Below, piece after piece: positions 35,350 to 45,488 of a stretch of 64,000 bases of DNA. How positions within the stretch are numbered: position 1 is the first letter of the stretch; every line of letters begins with the position of its first letter. Origin of the DNA: Nocardioides kribbensis (GTDB lineage Bacteria > Actinomycetota > Actinomycetes > Propionibacteriales > Nocardioidaceae); the NCBI RefSeq assembly GCF_015070375.1, contig NZ_JADCLL010000006.1, positions 248,001 to 312,000 of the forward strand, written 5' to 3'. The position numbers were made by a program, and so were the translations under genes. The notes under the pieces were generated by a model. That model had not been told where the DNA came from. It saw only the letters and a list, made by a program, of their open reading frames with translations, and did no database searches.

Positions 35350-35844
35350 GTGAGCAAGCGACTCAAGCACGACCTGACCTACGACGCCCCTCTGGCCGAG
35401 GTGGCCGCGATGCTGGCCGACAAGTCCTTCCGCGAGGAGGTCTGCGACTACCAGCGGGTGCTCTCGCACACCGTCACGGTCACCCCCAAGGGCGACCGGC
35501 CCGAGGACGGCATGGAGGTCGTCATCGACCAGGTGCAGCCGGCCAAGGGCCTCCCCTCCTTCGCCACCAAGCTCGTCGGCGACGAGATCAACATCGTGCA
35601 GACCGAGTCGTGGAGCACGATCGACCGCGGCGCCGTGCTCGTGACCATCCCGGGCAAGCCCGGCGAGATGAAGGGCACCGCCACCCTGCGCGAGGCCGGC
35701 GGGGTCACCACCGAGACCGTCGACCTGGAGATCAAGGTCGGCATCCCGCTGGTCGGCGGCAAGATCGAGGGCCTGGTCAGCGACATGCTCCTCAAGGCGC
35801 TCAAGGCCGAGAACAAGGTCGGCCGGGAGTACCTCGCCCGCTGA
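35350..35844 (+). CDS. DUF2505 family protein (START-like fold)
   Basis: A 164-aa soluble protein starting MSKRLKHDLTYDAPLAEVAAMLADKSFREEVCDYQRVL, the hallmark of DUF2505, an actinobacterial family related to the polyketide cyclase/START lipid-binding fold. It ends with LVSDMLLKALKAENKVGREYL, a long helix. No catalytic residues are known. GTG at 35350 follows GAGAGGTGAGAA. It probably binds a hydrophobic ligand; this is family-level inference. Confidence 0.85.
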   Translation: MSKRLKHDLTYDAPLAEVAAMLADKSFREEVCDYQRVLSHTVTVTPKGDRPEDGMEVVIDQVQPAKGLPSFATKLVGDEINIVQTESWSTIDRGAVLVTIPGKPGEMKGTATLREAGGVTTETVDLEIKVGIPLVGGKIEGLVSDMLLKALKAENKVGREYLAR

Positions 35845-35863
35845 CCGGGGCCGCCCCGGTCGC

Positions 35864-36136
35864 TCAGTCGCGGCCGGGGGCACCTCGGGGTCCGTCGCCC
35901 GCGTCGGGTGCCTGGGCGGCCCGGGCGCCGTCGCCGGCGACCGCCTCACCCGCGGTCTCCTCGGCGGCCCGGTCGGAGCGGCGCCGCAGCGCCACGACCA
36001 CGCCGAGCACCAGGAAGGGCCCGAAGGCCAGCGCCACCGTGAGTGCCTGCTCCACCGGGTGCAGGGCGCCCAGGTGCAGCGCCACCAGCCACGCGGTGGC
36101 GGTGTCGGCGGTCGGCGCGAGGGCTGCGGTGCTCAT
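35864..36136 (-). CDS. Small single-pass membrane protein
   Basis: A 90-aa protein with one strong hydrophobic segment (about residues 27-48; ALTVALAFGPFLVLGVVVAL), then RRRSDR and an acidic Ala/Gly-rich tail. The positive-inside signal puts the tail in the cytoplasm. I do not recognise a family. ATG at 36136 with a weak ribosome site; convergent to the DUF2505 gene and divergent from the OYE gene. Confidence 0.6.
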   Translation of the reverse strand: MSTAALAPTADTATAWLVALHLGALHPVEQALTVALAFGPFLVLGVVVALRRRSDRAAEETAGEAVAGDGARAAQAPDAGDGPRGAPGRD

Positions 36137-36241
36137 CACGCCCCATTCTCACCTCCCCGGGTGAGACCGGGATGAGGTGGGGCGTCCGGGGCGTTCGTAC
36201 TCGTGACCGACCGCACCCGACACACAGGAGCTGACACCACC

Positions 36242-37312
36242 GTGGCCGACCTCTTCGACTCCCTCACCGTGAAGAACTGGGAGCTCCCCAACCGCCTCGT
36301 GATGGCGCCGCTCACCCGCAACCGCGCCGAGGGCACCGTGCCCGGTGACCTCAACGTGGAGTACTACGCCCAGCGCGCCTCCGCCGGCCTCATCATCACC
36401 GAGGGCAGCCAGCCCAGCGCCCACGGCCAGGGCTACCTCAACACCCCCGGCTTCCACACCGCCGAGCAGCTCGCCGGCTGGAAGCGCGTCGCCGAGGCCG
36501 TGCACGCCGGCGGCGGCCGCATCGTCGCCCAGCTCATGCACGCGGGCCGCGTCGCGCACCCCGACAACACCGGCGGCCAGGAGCTGATCGCGCCGAGCGC
36601 GATCGCCACCCCCGACGAGATGTTCACCGCCGAGGGCATGAAGCCCTCGCCCACCCCGCGCGCCATCGAGACCGACGAGATCGCCTCGGTCGTGCAGGAG
36701 TACGTCGACGCCGCCCGCGGCGCGATCGACGCCGGTCTCGACGGTGTCGAGGTCCACGCCGCCAACGGCTACCTCATCCACCAGTTCCTGGCCCCGGGCT
36801 CCAACCACCGCGAGGACGCCTACGGCGGCTCGCCGGAGAACCGTGCCCGCTTCGCCATCGAGGTCACCCGCGCCGTGGCCGCCGAGATCGGCGCCGACAA
36901 GGTCGGCATCCGCATCTCGCCGGCCCACAACATCCAGGGCTGCACCGAGACCGACCCCGCCGACGTCGAGGCCACCTACACCGCCCTCGTGCAGGCCATC
37001 GCCCCGCTGGGCCTGGCCTACCTGAGCTTCCTCGCCGACCCCGAGCTCGACCTGATCCAGGGTCTGCGCAAGGAGTTCGGCGGCGTGGTCATCGCCAACG
37101 ACGGCTTCGGCACCGTCACCACCAAGGAGGACGCGCAGCGCATCCTCGACCAGGACCTCGCCGACGCCGTGGCCGTGGGCCGGCTCTTCATCGCCAACCC
37201 CGACCTGCCGCGCCGCTGGCAGACCGACGCCCCGCTGAACGAGCCGAACCCCGACACGTTCTACGGCGGCGGCGCCGAGGGCTACACCGACTACCCCGCC
37301 CTCGAGGCCTGA
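36242..37312 (+). CDS. Old Yellow Enzyme family NADH:flavin oxidoreductase (alkene reductase)
   Basis: A 356-aa FMN enzyme of the OYE family, reducing activated C=C bonds or nitro-compounds. LPNRLVMAPLTRNRA at the N-terminus, IVAQLMHAGRVAH, DGVEVHAANGYLIHQFLAPGSNHREDAYGGSPENRARF and AVAVGRLFIANPDLPRRW are diagnostic; HAAN supplies the substrate-binding His/Asn pair. GTG at 36242 is chosen because the family starts with a short xDLFxxL segment and AGGAG lies 11 nt upstream; an upstream GTG at 36203 would add 13 residues. The physiological substrate is unknown; the gene stands alone. Confidence 0.93.
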   Translation: MADLFDSLTVKNWELPNRLVMAPLTRNRAEGTVPGDLNVEYYAQRASAGLIITEGSQPSAHGQGYLNTPGFHTAEQLAGWKRVAEAVHAGGGRIVAQLMHAGRVAHPDNTGGQELIAPSAIATPDEMFTAEGMKPSPTPRAIETDEIASVVQEYVDAARGAIDAGLDGVEVHAANGYLIHQFLAPGSNHREDAYGGSPENRARFAIEVTRAVAAEIGADKVGIRISPAHNIQGCTETDPADVEATYTALVQAIAPLGLAYLSFLADPELDLIQGLRKEFGGVVIANDGFGTVTTKEDAQRILDQDLADAVAVGRLFIANPDLPRRWQTDAPLNEPNPDTFYGGGAEGYTDYPALEA

Positions 37313-37365
37313 GCCTCCGACTCCCCCGCGGGTCGACCCAGGTCCCGCACCAGGGCCCGACGCAG

Positions 37366-37401
37366 CACGAGGCCCCACCGGTCGTCCGGTGGGGCCTCGT
37401 G
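37366..37401. terminator. Bidirectional terminator between OYE gene and pruA
   Basis: Perfect 16-bp arms (CACGAGGCCCCACCGG / CCGGTGGGGCCTCGTG) with a TCGT loop, lying between two convergent genes. No strong U-tract on either side. Confidence 0.85.
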
Positions 37402-37427
37402 GCGTCTGCGGGCGTGCGCGCCGGGGC

Positions 37428-39056
<1,629 letters not shown>

Positions 39057-39119
39057 GGGCGCGACTCTAACGAGGCCGTGCCCCGGGCTCCGAGTCCCGG
39101 CCCCCTCCCCCCGCGGGGG

Positions 39120-39536
39120 TCAGAGCAGGTGGGCGATCTCCTGGGTGGCGTACCACGCGAGGTCGTCGTCGTCCGGCGCGTCGTCGACCGGGTCGACGTG
39201 GGCCGAGGCGACGGTGCGCCAGGGCACGTCGGCGGCGACGTCGACCAGCGTCGGGTCGTCGCCGGCGACGGGCTCGACCGCGGGCACGTCGACGGCGAGC
39301 ACCACGCGGCGCGGCCGGTCGGCGGGGGTGAGCAGCGTGCGCGACGTGGCGGCGGCGGCCATGAGGGCGGCGTACTCCCAGCCCTCCTCGTCGCCGTCGG
39401 GCCACTCCGCGCGCAGCGCCTCGGTCACCGCGTGGGCGCGCAGCGGGCCCTCGAGGCGGCCCGCGGCGACGAGGGCGGCGAGCGAGGAGGACGTGAGCGG
39501 CACGTAGGCGCGGATGGCGCCGGAGCGCGGGCTCAC
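39120..39536 (-). CDS. Conserved hypothetical protein (DUF6912-like)
   Basis: A 138-aa soluble protein: AIRAYVPLTSSSLAALVAAGRL at the start, EYAALMAAAATSRTLL, PRRVVLAVDVPAVEPV, and LAWYATQEIAHLL at the end. I recall this pattern as an actinobacterial family without known function (DUF6912), but cannot verify it. GTG at 39536 overlaps the stop of the WS/DGAT gene (GTGA), so it is translationally coupled to it. Confidence 0.75.
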   Translation of the reverse strand: MSPRSGAIRAYVPLTSSSLAALVAAGRLEGPLRAHAVTEALRAEWPDGDEEGWEYAALMAAAATSRTLLTPADRPRRVVLAVDVPAVEPVAGDDPTLVDVAADVPWRTVASAHVDPVDDAPDDDDLAWYATQEIAHLL

Positions 39537-41107
39537 GACTCCTCCCCCGCGGGGCCGTCGGGCGGGCCGTCGAGCGGGCCGGCGGACGGTCTGGTGGGCG
39601 GGGTCGCGCCGCCGGTGGGGCGGCTGCTCGCGGGCCGGGTGACCCTGCGGGCCGACCGGGGGGCCGTCGTGCCGGCGCCGCCGCGACGGCGACCCCGTGG
39701 CACCCGCGAGCGGGCACCGGTGACGGTGTCGAGCAGCTCGTCGAGGGCCTCGGAGAGGCACTGGCCGAGGACCTCGGCGTCGGGGACCTTGTCGCGGTCG
39801 GCGGTGATGCCGTAGTAGACGCCGCCGTCGTAGGAGGTCACGCCGAAGGCGAGGGTCTGGCCCGGCGGCAGCGGCGGCACGGGATAGGTCGCCTGCATGC
39901 GGGCGCCCGCGGCGTAAAGCGGCGACTGCGGGCCCGGCACGTTGGTGATCGTGAGCTGCGCACCCCGGCGGGTCTCGGCCGCGGCCACACGGCTGCCGAT
40001 GGCGTGGAAGGTCGACGGGGCGAAGCCCGCGATCCCGGCCAGCCGGTTGGCGGCGACGCTGCGGCCGGTCTCCTGGTGGGAGAGGAAGGAGTAGCTCAGC
40101 TGGTGCAGCCGCACGACGGGACTGGCCTCGCCCAGGGGCAGCTGCACCAGGTGGGGCGCGATCTGGCTGCCGAGGGAGGTCGCCTCGAGCTCGTGGTCGA
40201 TGACCGAGACCGGCACGACGGCGCGCACCTGGCTCAGCGACCCCAGCGAGGCGCCCCGGGTCATCAGCCACGCCCGCAGGCCGCCGGCGACCGTGGCCAG
40301 GATGACGTCGTTGACCGTGCCGCCGTGCACGTCGCGGATGCGGCGGTAGTCGGCGAGCTGGGTGGTCACCGAGACCACGCGGCGCTGCTGGGAGAGCCGG
40401 CCGGCCAGCGGGGTCTCCGGGGCCTGGCCCCGCCCGGTCAGCCCGCCGACGACACGGCCGGCGCGCTCGGCCGCACCGGTGGCGGTGCGGGTCAGGGCGC
40501 CGGTGCTGCTGCGCAGGGTGTCGACCACCGTCGCGCGGTCGCGCAGGGAGTCACCGAGCGCCTCCGCCACCAGGCCCGGGGTGGAGCGGCGGGGCTCCGG
40601 CGCCCAGTCGTCGTGGCCCAGCGACTTCGGCTCCGCGGAGGAGTCGAGCAGCACCTGGGCCAGGTCGACCGTGCCGACGCCGTCCACCAGCGCCTGGTGG
40701 GACTTGTAGAGCAGGGCCACCCGGCCACCGGAGAGGCCCTCCACGAAGTAGACCTCCCACAGCGGGCGGCTGCGGTCGAGCGGGCGCGACACGATGCGGG
40801 CGACCAGCTCGCGCAGCTGGTCGAGCGAGCCGGGGCGGGGCAGCGCGGAGCGGCGTACGTGGTAGCCCAGGTCGAAGCGCTCGTCGTCGACCCACACCGG
40901 GTTGGCCAGCCAGCCCGGCACGCTCTGCACGCGCTGGCGGTAGCGCGGGACGAACGAGATCCGGTCGGCGATGAGCTCCACCAGCCGGTCGTAGTCGAAG
41001 CCCGAGTCGCCCGGCTCGAAGATCTCGACCGTCGCGTTGTGCCTCGGGGTGGTCAACGACTCCTCGGTCAGGAACGCGAGGTCCCGCGACCGCAGACGCT
41101 CACTCAT
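39533..41107 (-). CDS. WS/DGAT family O-acyltransferase with altered HHxxxDG motif
   Basis: A 524-aa member of the wax ester synthase/diacylglycerol acyltransferase family, which esterifies fatty acyl-CoA to alcohols or diacylglycerol at the membrane. The N-terminal half has PLWEVYFVEGLSGGRVALLYKSHQALVDG and the C-terminal half has GGTVNDVILATVAGGLRAWL, VPVSV and NVPGPQSPLYAAGARM. The active-site HHxxxDG reads HQALVDG (137-143): the second, catalytic His is Gln. A Pro/Arg/Gly-rich tail of about 55 residues follows the domain. ATG at 41107 follows GAGAGG. The enzyme may be inactive or use another mechanism. Confidence 0.88.
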   Translation of the reverse strand: MSERLRSRDLAFLTEESLTTPRHNATVEIFEPGDSGFDYDRLVELIADRISFVPRYRQRVQSVPGWLANPVWVDDERFDLGYHVRRSALPRPGSLDQLRELVARIVSRPLDRSRPLWEVYFVEGLSGGRVALLYKSHQALVDGVGTVDLAQVLLDSSAEPKSLGHDDWAPEPRRSTPGLVAEALGDSLRDRATVVDTLRSSTGALTRTATGAAERAGRVVGGLTGRGQAPETPLAGRLSQQRRVVSVTTQLADYRRIRDVHGGTVNDVILATVAGGLRAWLMTRGASLGSLSQVRAVVPVSVIDHELEATSLGSQIAPHLVQLPLGEASPVVRLHQLSYSFLSHQETGRSVAANRLAGIAGFAPSTFHAIGSRVAAAETRRGAQLTITNVPGPQSPLYAAGARMQATYPVPPLPPGQTLAFGVTSYDGGVYYGITADRDKVPDAEVLGQCLSEALDELLDTVTGARSRVPRGRRRGGAGTTAPRSARRVTRPASSRPTGGATPPTRPSAGPLDGPPDGPAGEES

Positions 41108-41202
41108 CGGTGCCTCTCTGTGCTGACGGGGGTCCCTCCACCGGGACGGGGCGGGCGGGACCGGGGCCGACCCGGGCCCTCGGTGCCCCCGGCCGGGGGC
41201 GG

Positions 41203-41240
41203 GCTGAGGACCCGCTGAGACCGCGCTGAGGGGCTGCTGA
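41203..41240 (+). promoter_or_regulatory. Four direct repeats of GCTGA at 11-bp spacing
   Basis: GCTGA begins at 41203, 41214, 41225 and 41236, exactly 11 bp apart (the first three as GCTGAG). Phased one-turn direct repeats are typical of OmpR/PhoB-type response regulator sites. They lie between the divergent WS/DGAT gene (96 nt) and the lipoprotein gene (about 145 nt). Confidence 0.5.
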
Positions 41241-41383
41241 ACCCACCGGCCCGGCTCTCCCCGGAGTTGCTCGTCGTGCGATTCTGTCAGAGGCCCGTGC
41301 ACCACCGGGCCGACGACCACGGCCGGCCCCCGGCCGCCCTCCCCCCGGTCCGCCACGTCCCCGTCTGCGAAGGAACCCGCACC

Positions 41384-41830
41384 ATGCGTCTGCTGGCCTC
41401 GTCCGCTGCCCTCACCTGCCTCCTGCTGCTCGCCAGCGGCTGCGGGGACGCCGAGACGGTCTCCGACGACACCACCGGTGCGGCGACGTCGAGCGCGACG
41501 ACCGGCGCCACCGAGGGCTCGGGCGCCTCGCCCTCCGGCTCCGCCTCGGAAGGCTCCGAGGAGCCGGCCGGCACCGTCGTCCCGATCACCATCGAGGGCG
41601 ACACCGTCTCCCCCGAGGCCCAGCGCCTGCCCGTCTCCCTCGACGAGACCGTCACCCTCGAGATCACCGCCGACGCCCCGGGCGAGATCCACGTGCACTC
41701 CACCCCCGAGCAGGAGCTGGAGTACGACGAGGGCACCACCGACCTCGAGCTCACCTTCGAGCAGCCCGGCGTGGTCGAGGTCGAGTCCCACGACCTCGGG
41801 CTGACCATCCTGCAGCTCGAGGTCTCCTGA
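41384..41830 (+). CDS. Cupredoxin-like lipoprotein
   Basis: A 148-aa exported lipoprotein: signal peptide with lipobox LLASGC (Cys20), then a Ser/Thr/Gly linker to about residue 65. A beta-rich domain follows (VVPITIEGDTVSPEAQRLPVSLDETVTLEITADAPGEIHVHS ... FEQPGVVEVESHDLGLTILQLEV) that resembles cupredoxin/EfeO-type domains. Histidines in IHVHS and ESHDLG could bind metal; the Cys of a classical blue-copper site is missing. ATG at 41384 follows AAGGA by 8 nt. The membrane protein gene begins 2 nt after its stop. Confidence 0.85.
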   Translation: MRLLASSAALTCLLLLASGCGDAETVSDDTTGAATSSATTGATEGSGASPSGSASEGSEEPAGTVVPITIEGDTVSPEAQRLPVSLDETVTLEITADAPGEIHVHSTPEQELEYDEGTTDLELTFEQPGVVEVESHDLGLTILQLEVS

Positions 41831-41832
41831 CC

Positions 41833-43230
41833 GTGGCGGGCCTGACCGGCCTGCACGCCGGCCTCCAGGCGGCCCTCGCCGCCGGCGTCACCGACGACCG
41901 GGTCACCCAGGCGCACGGCATCGGCGGCGCCAAGGACCTGCCCATCTCCCCGGAGCTGGCCATCGCCGGCGCCGTGGCGGCGCTGACGGTCTCCTTCACC
42001 GTGCTCGCGGTGGCGTGGCGCAGCCCGCGCTACGACGCCGCCACGAGCGGCCGGCCGCTGCCGCTGCTCACGCGCGTGGTCGACTCCGTGCCGTGGCGCG
42101 TGGCCCTGCGCGTCGCGGGTCTCGCGGTCTTCGGCTGGGGGGCGCTCGCCGCGGTCTTCGGCCGCGACCTGCTGCTCAACCCCTTCTTCGGCATGTTCTA
42201 CGTGTGGCTGTGGGTGGGGATCGTGCCCGCCTCGGTGCTGCTGGGCCCGGTCTTCAAGGCCATCAGCCCGGCCCGCACGATCAACCTGGCGCTGGCGAAG
42301 ATCTCCGGCGGCGACCCCGAGGTCGGCCTGCTGCGCTACCCCGAGCGGCTCGGCTACTGGCCGGCGGCGATCGGTCTCTTCGCCTTCGTGTGGCTCGAGC
42401 TGGTCTACCCCTACTCCACCGAGCTGGGGCCGGTGCGGCTGTGGGCGGCGGTCTACGTCGCGGCCATGCTCGTCGGCGGGGCGGTCTTCGGCAACGTCTG
42501 GTACGAGCGCGCCGACCCCTTCGAGGTCTACTCCAGCCTCGTCGCCAAGCTCTCGGTGTGGGGTCGGCGCGACGGGATGGTGCTGCTGCGCAGCCCGCTG
42601 GCCAACCTCGACTCCCTCGTGCCGCGTCCGGGGCTGGTGGCCGTGGTGGCGGTGCTCTTCGGGTCCACCGCCTTCGACTCCTTCCGCGACTCCCTGCGCT
42701 GGGTCTCGTTCCTGCAGAACACCGCGTGGATCGACTCCCGCTCCTGGGCGCCCGACGTGGCCAACAACATCGGCCTGGTCGTCTTCTGCGCCGGGGTCGG
42801 GGGGCTCTTCGCCCTCGGCACGATGACCACCGGCGTCGAGGAGGGCCGGTCGCGGCGGGCGCTGCCGATGCTGTTCGCCCACTCGGTGGTCCCGATCATC
42901 GTCGGCTACATCATCGCCCACTACCTGTCCTACTGGGTGGAGTACGGCCAGCAGACCCTCATCCAGGCCAGCGACCCGCTGAGCAACGGCTCCGACCTGC
43001 TCGGCACCGGCAGCTGGACGCCGAACTACTGGCTCTCCAACCACCCCACGCTGCTGGCCAACACCAAGGTCGCCGCGGTCGTGCTGGGCCACGTGCTGGG
43101 CGTGGTGGCGGCCCACGACCGGGCCATCAAGCTGCTGCCGCGACGCCACCAGCTCACCGGGCAGCTGCCGCTGCTCTTCGTCATGGTCGCCTTCACCGCC
43201 GGCGGCCTCTACCTCCTCTTCGCGGCGTGA
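41833..43230 (+). CDS. Polytopic membrane protein, function unknown
   Basis: A 465-aa integral membrane protein with about ten to eleven hydrophobic segments and several conserved-looking polar motifs (NPFFGMFYVWLWVG, SPARTINLAL, YERADPFEVYSSLVAKLSVWGRR, GVEEGR, GHVLGVVAAHDRAIKLLPRR). Database relatives are, as I recall, sometimes labelled fenitrothion hydrolase, a name with no obvious basis here. His-rich ends (TQAHGIGGAKDLPISPE and HPTLLANTK...GHVLG) plus the coupled cupredoxin-like lipoprotein hint at metal or redox work in the membrane. GTG at 41833; the stop overlaps the next start (GTGA). Confidence 0.78.
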   Translation: MAGLTGLHAGLQAALAAGVTDDRVTQAHGIGGAKDLPISPELAIAGAVAALTVSFTVLAVAWRSPRYDAATSGRPLPLLTRVVDSVPWRVALRVAGLAVFGWGALAAVFGRDLLLNPFFGMFYVWLWVGIVPASVLLGPVFKAISPARTINLALAKISGGDPEVGLLRYPERLGYWPAAIGLFAFVWLELVYPYSTELGPVRLWAAVYVAAMLVGGAVFGNVWYERADPFEVYSSLVAKLSVWGRRDGMVLLRSPLANLDSLVPRPGLVAVVAVLFGSTAFDSFRDSLRWVSFLQNTAWIDSRSWAPDVANNIGLVVFCAGVGGLFALGTMTTGVEEGRSRRALPMLFAHSVVPIIVGYIIAHYLSYWVEYGQQTLIQASDPLSNGSDLLGTGSWTPNYWLSNHPTLLANTKVAAVVLGHVLGVVAAHDRAIKLLPRRHQLTGQLPLLFVMVAFTAGGLYLLFAA

Positions 43231-44075
43231 GCCGCGCCGTGGAGCGCCCCGACCGGTTCTTCGACCGGCTCGGCGGGGGCCGCTTCCTGCCCACCGACCT
43301 CACCGGCGGCGCGTGGTCGACCGCGGAGCAGCACATCAGCCCCTTCGTGGGCCTGCTGGTGCACGAGGTCGAGCGCGACGCCGCCGCCCGGGCCGCCGCC
43401 CCTGCCGACACCGCCGCTCCTGCCGGCGGCGCGCGGGCGATGACGGTGAGCCGGGTGTCGGTCGACATCCTCGGGGTCATCGGGCCCGAGGAGGTGCAGG
43501 TCGACGTCGAGGTGCTGCGCCCGGGCCGCACCATCGAGCTGGTCGAGGCCACCCTGCGCAGCGCCGGCCGGGCGGCGGCCCGCGCCCGGGTGTGGCGGCT
43601 GGCCACCCGCGACACCTCGGTCGTCGCCGGCGGGGCCGGGGAGCCGCTCCCACCGCCCCACGACCTGCCGACGCGAGCCATGACCGACGTCTGGCCGGGC
43701 GGCTACATCGCCGGCCTCGACGTGCGCGCCGCCGGGGAGGTCGAGCCCGGCCGGGGCCGGTCGTGGATCTCCACCACGGCCGCGCTCGTGGCCGGTGAGC
43801 CCGCGAGCGCCCTGGCGCGGCTGCTCGGCCTCGTCGACACCGCCAACGGGCTGGCGGTGCGCACCTCGCCGCAGGAGTGGGCCTTCCCCAACCTCGACCT
43901 CACCGTGCACCTCGTGCGCGAGCCGCAGGTCGCCGACGGCGACCCGGTGTGGCTGGGCCTCGACACCACGGTCGTCTTCGGCCCCGACGGCGTCGGGCTG
44001 ACCAGCAGCGTGCTGCACGACCTCCACGGACCCGTGGGCCGCGCGGCGCAGGTGCTCACCCTCCGCCCTCGCTGA
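43227..44075 (+). CDS. Acyl-CoA thioesterase family protein (double hotdog)
   Basis: A 282-aa protein of the TesB-like/thioesterase-family fold: FLPTDLTGGAWSTAEQHISPFVGLLVHEVERD, VSVDILGVIGPEEVQVDVEVLRPGRTIELVEATLRSAGRAAARARVW and DLTVHLVREPQVADGDPVWLGLDTTVVFGPDGVGLTSSVLHDLHGPVGRAAQVL. These two halves are typical paired hotdog units; the final Asp/Thr region holds the active site in relatives. Substrate chain length is unknown. Translationally coupled (GTGA) to the membrane protein gene. Confidence 0.85.
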   Translation: MSRAVERPDRFFDRLGGGRFLPTDLTGGAWSTAEQHISPFVGLLVHEVERDAAARAAAPADTAAPAGGARAMTVSRVSVDILGVIGPEEVQVDVEVLRPGRTIELVEATLRSAGRAAARARVWRLATRDTSVVAGGAGEPLPPPHDLPTRAMTDVWPGGYIAGLDVRAAGEVEPGRGRSWISTTAALVAGEPASALARLLGLVDTANGLAVRTSPQEWAFPNLDLTVHLVREPQVADGDPVWLGLDTTVVFGPDGVGLTSSVLHDLHGPVGRAAQVLTLRPR

Positions 44076-44150
44076 GGGAGCTGCGGGCGCTGAGGGCGCT
44101 GCGGAGCACCGCATCGGTGGACGCACCGGTCGCCGGGTCGCGCCCGGTGC

Positions 44151-45485
44151 TCACCGGGCGCGTCGGCGCGCCCGCGTGCCCCGGCTCGAGCGGGCCACGG
44201 CGTGCTCGCGCGCCACGTCGGGGACGAGGGCGTCGGCGAGCGGCGCCAGGGCGCGCACGAGCGGGGTGTCCCCCGACTCGGTGAGCGTGCGACCCGCGAC
44301 GAGGGCGCGGTCGACCCCGGCCCGGTCGTCGGGCAGGAAGTGCAGGCCCTCCACCCGGCCGAAGCCGGCCACCATCGCCGCCACGTCCTTCTCGCTCCAG
44401 CCGAGGGTCGCCCGCATCCGGTTGACCACGACGTGGACGGGGCGCCCCCCGGTGTGCTCGTGGAGCTCGGCCAGGCCGCGGGCCAGCCGGGAGAGGCCCA
44501 CGGGGTCGGGCGTGCCCACCACCACGAGGGTGTCGGCCACGTCGACGGCGGCCAGGGTGAGGTGGTTGCGCCCCGGTCGCCCCGACAGCTCCGCACCGAG
44601 ATCGCCCTCGAGGCTCGACCCGGTGTCGACCACCACCTGCGCCTGCTCCCTCCCGACCTCCAGCAGGTGCTCCAGGGCGCCGGCCCTCACCTCGGCCCAG
44701 CGGTCGGCACGCGGCAGGCCCGTCACCACCGAGAGGTGCGGCCCCAGGGAGCGCTGCACGCTGGCGAACCGCTCCTCGACCATGCCCGCCGAGGCCAGAC
44801 GCGCCGCGGCGAGCAGGCCCGAGACCTCGTCGAGGATGCCCAGCTGCTGGGCCACCGCCCCTCCCTGGGGGTCGGCGTCGACCAGCACCGTGCGCGCGCC
44901 GCGCCCGGCCAGGACCGCCGCGAGACCGGCGGCGATCGTCGTACGACCCGGGGCGCCGGCGGGGCCCCACACCGTGACCACGCGGCCGGGCACCGACGGG
45001 GACGCGGGGGCCGCGGCGGGCCGGTCGCGCGCCGACTCGGGCTCCGGCGGAGCGGGACGCGGCGCGGTGGGGGTCGCGGCGACCGGGGCGCCGCCGCCGG
45101 CCGGGCGTGTGGGCGGCGGCTCCTCGGGCGCGGTGACCGCCTCGGGCAGGGAGTCGAGGCGGGTCTCCGGCACGATCGAGGAGATCGCGATGCGCGAGGC
45201 CCGCAGCCGGGCCGCCTCCGGGGAGAGCGCGGAGGGCACGACGGCGACCGGCCGCACGCCGTGGCGGCGCAGGTGGTCGACGGCGGCCAGGTCGAGGCCC
45301 GGGGAGTCCAGGCCGAGCACGGCGACGTCGGCCTGACCGGCGGCGGCCGAGGCGAGCAGGTCGTCGACGTCGACGCAGCGCTTGAGCACGACCACGCCGG
45401 GGCGGGCGTTGAGGTGCTGGAGCGCCGGGGACTCCCACGCCGCCCCGGAGGCGACGACCAGCACGACGGCGGTGCGGTCAGGCAC
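44151..45485 (-). CDS. CpaE/TadZ-like MinD-family ATPase
   Basis: A 444-aa protein: a receiver-like N-terminal domain (about 1-110), a Pro/Ala linker (115-165), then a MinD/ParA-type P-loop domain. Walker A reads WGPAGAPGRTT (173-183) with Arg where the GKT lysine is expected; VLVDADPQGG (Walker A' / switch) and VVVDTGSSLEGD follow. CpaE/TadZ proteins position type IV pilus assembly. Here only a CpaB-like gene accompanies it and no tad ATPase or pilin is in reach, so the pair may serve another envelope function. ATG-like GTG/ATG context at 45485; the upstream gene ends 4 nt away. Confidence 0.82.
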   Translation of the reverse strand: MPDRTAVVLVVASGAAWESPALQHLNARPGVVVLKRCVDVDDLLASAAAGQADVAVLGLDSPGLDLAAVDHLRRHGVRPVAVVPSALSPEAARLRASRIAISSIVPETRLDSLPEAVTAPEEPPPTRPAGGGAPVAATPTAPRPAPPEPESARDRPAAAPASPSVPGRVVTVWGPAGAPGRTTIAAGLAAVLAGRGARTVLVDADPQGGAVAQQLGILDEVSGLLAAARLASAGMVEERFASVQRSLGPHLSVVTGLPRADRWAEVRAGALEHLLEVGREQAQVVVDTGSSLEGDLGAELSGRPGRNHLTLAAVDVADTLVVVGTPDPVGLSRLARGLAELHEHTGGRPVHVVVNRMRATLGWSEKDVAAMVAGFGRVEGLHFLPDDRAGVDRALVAGRTLTESGDTPLVRALAPLADALVPDVAREHAVARSSRGTRARRRAR

Positions 45486-45488
45486 GGG

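Noticed and set aside
36203..36241. Alternative OYE start at GTG 36203
   Set aside because: It adds 13 polar residues not typical of the family and lacks a ribosome site; GTG 36242 fits both.
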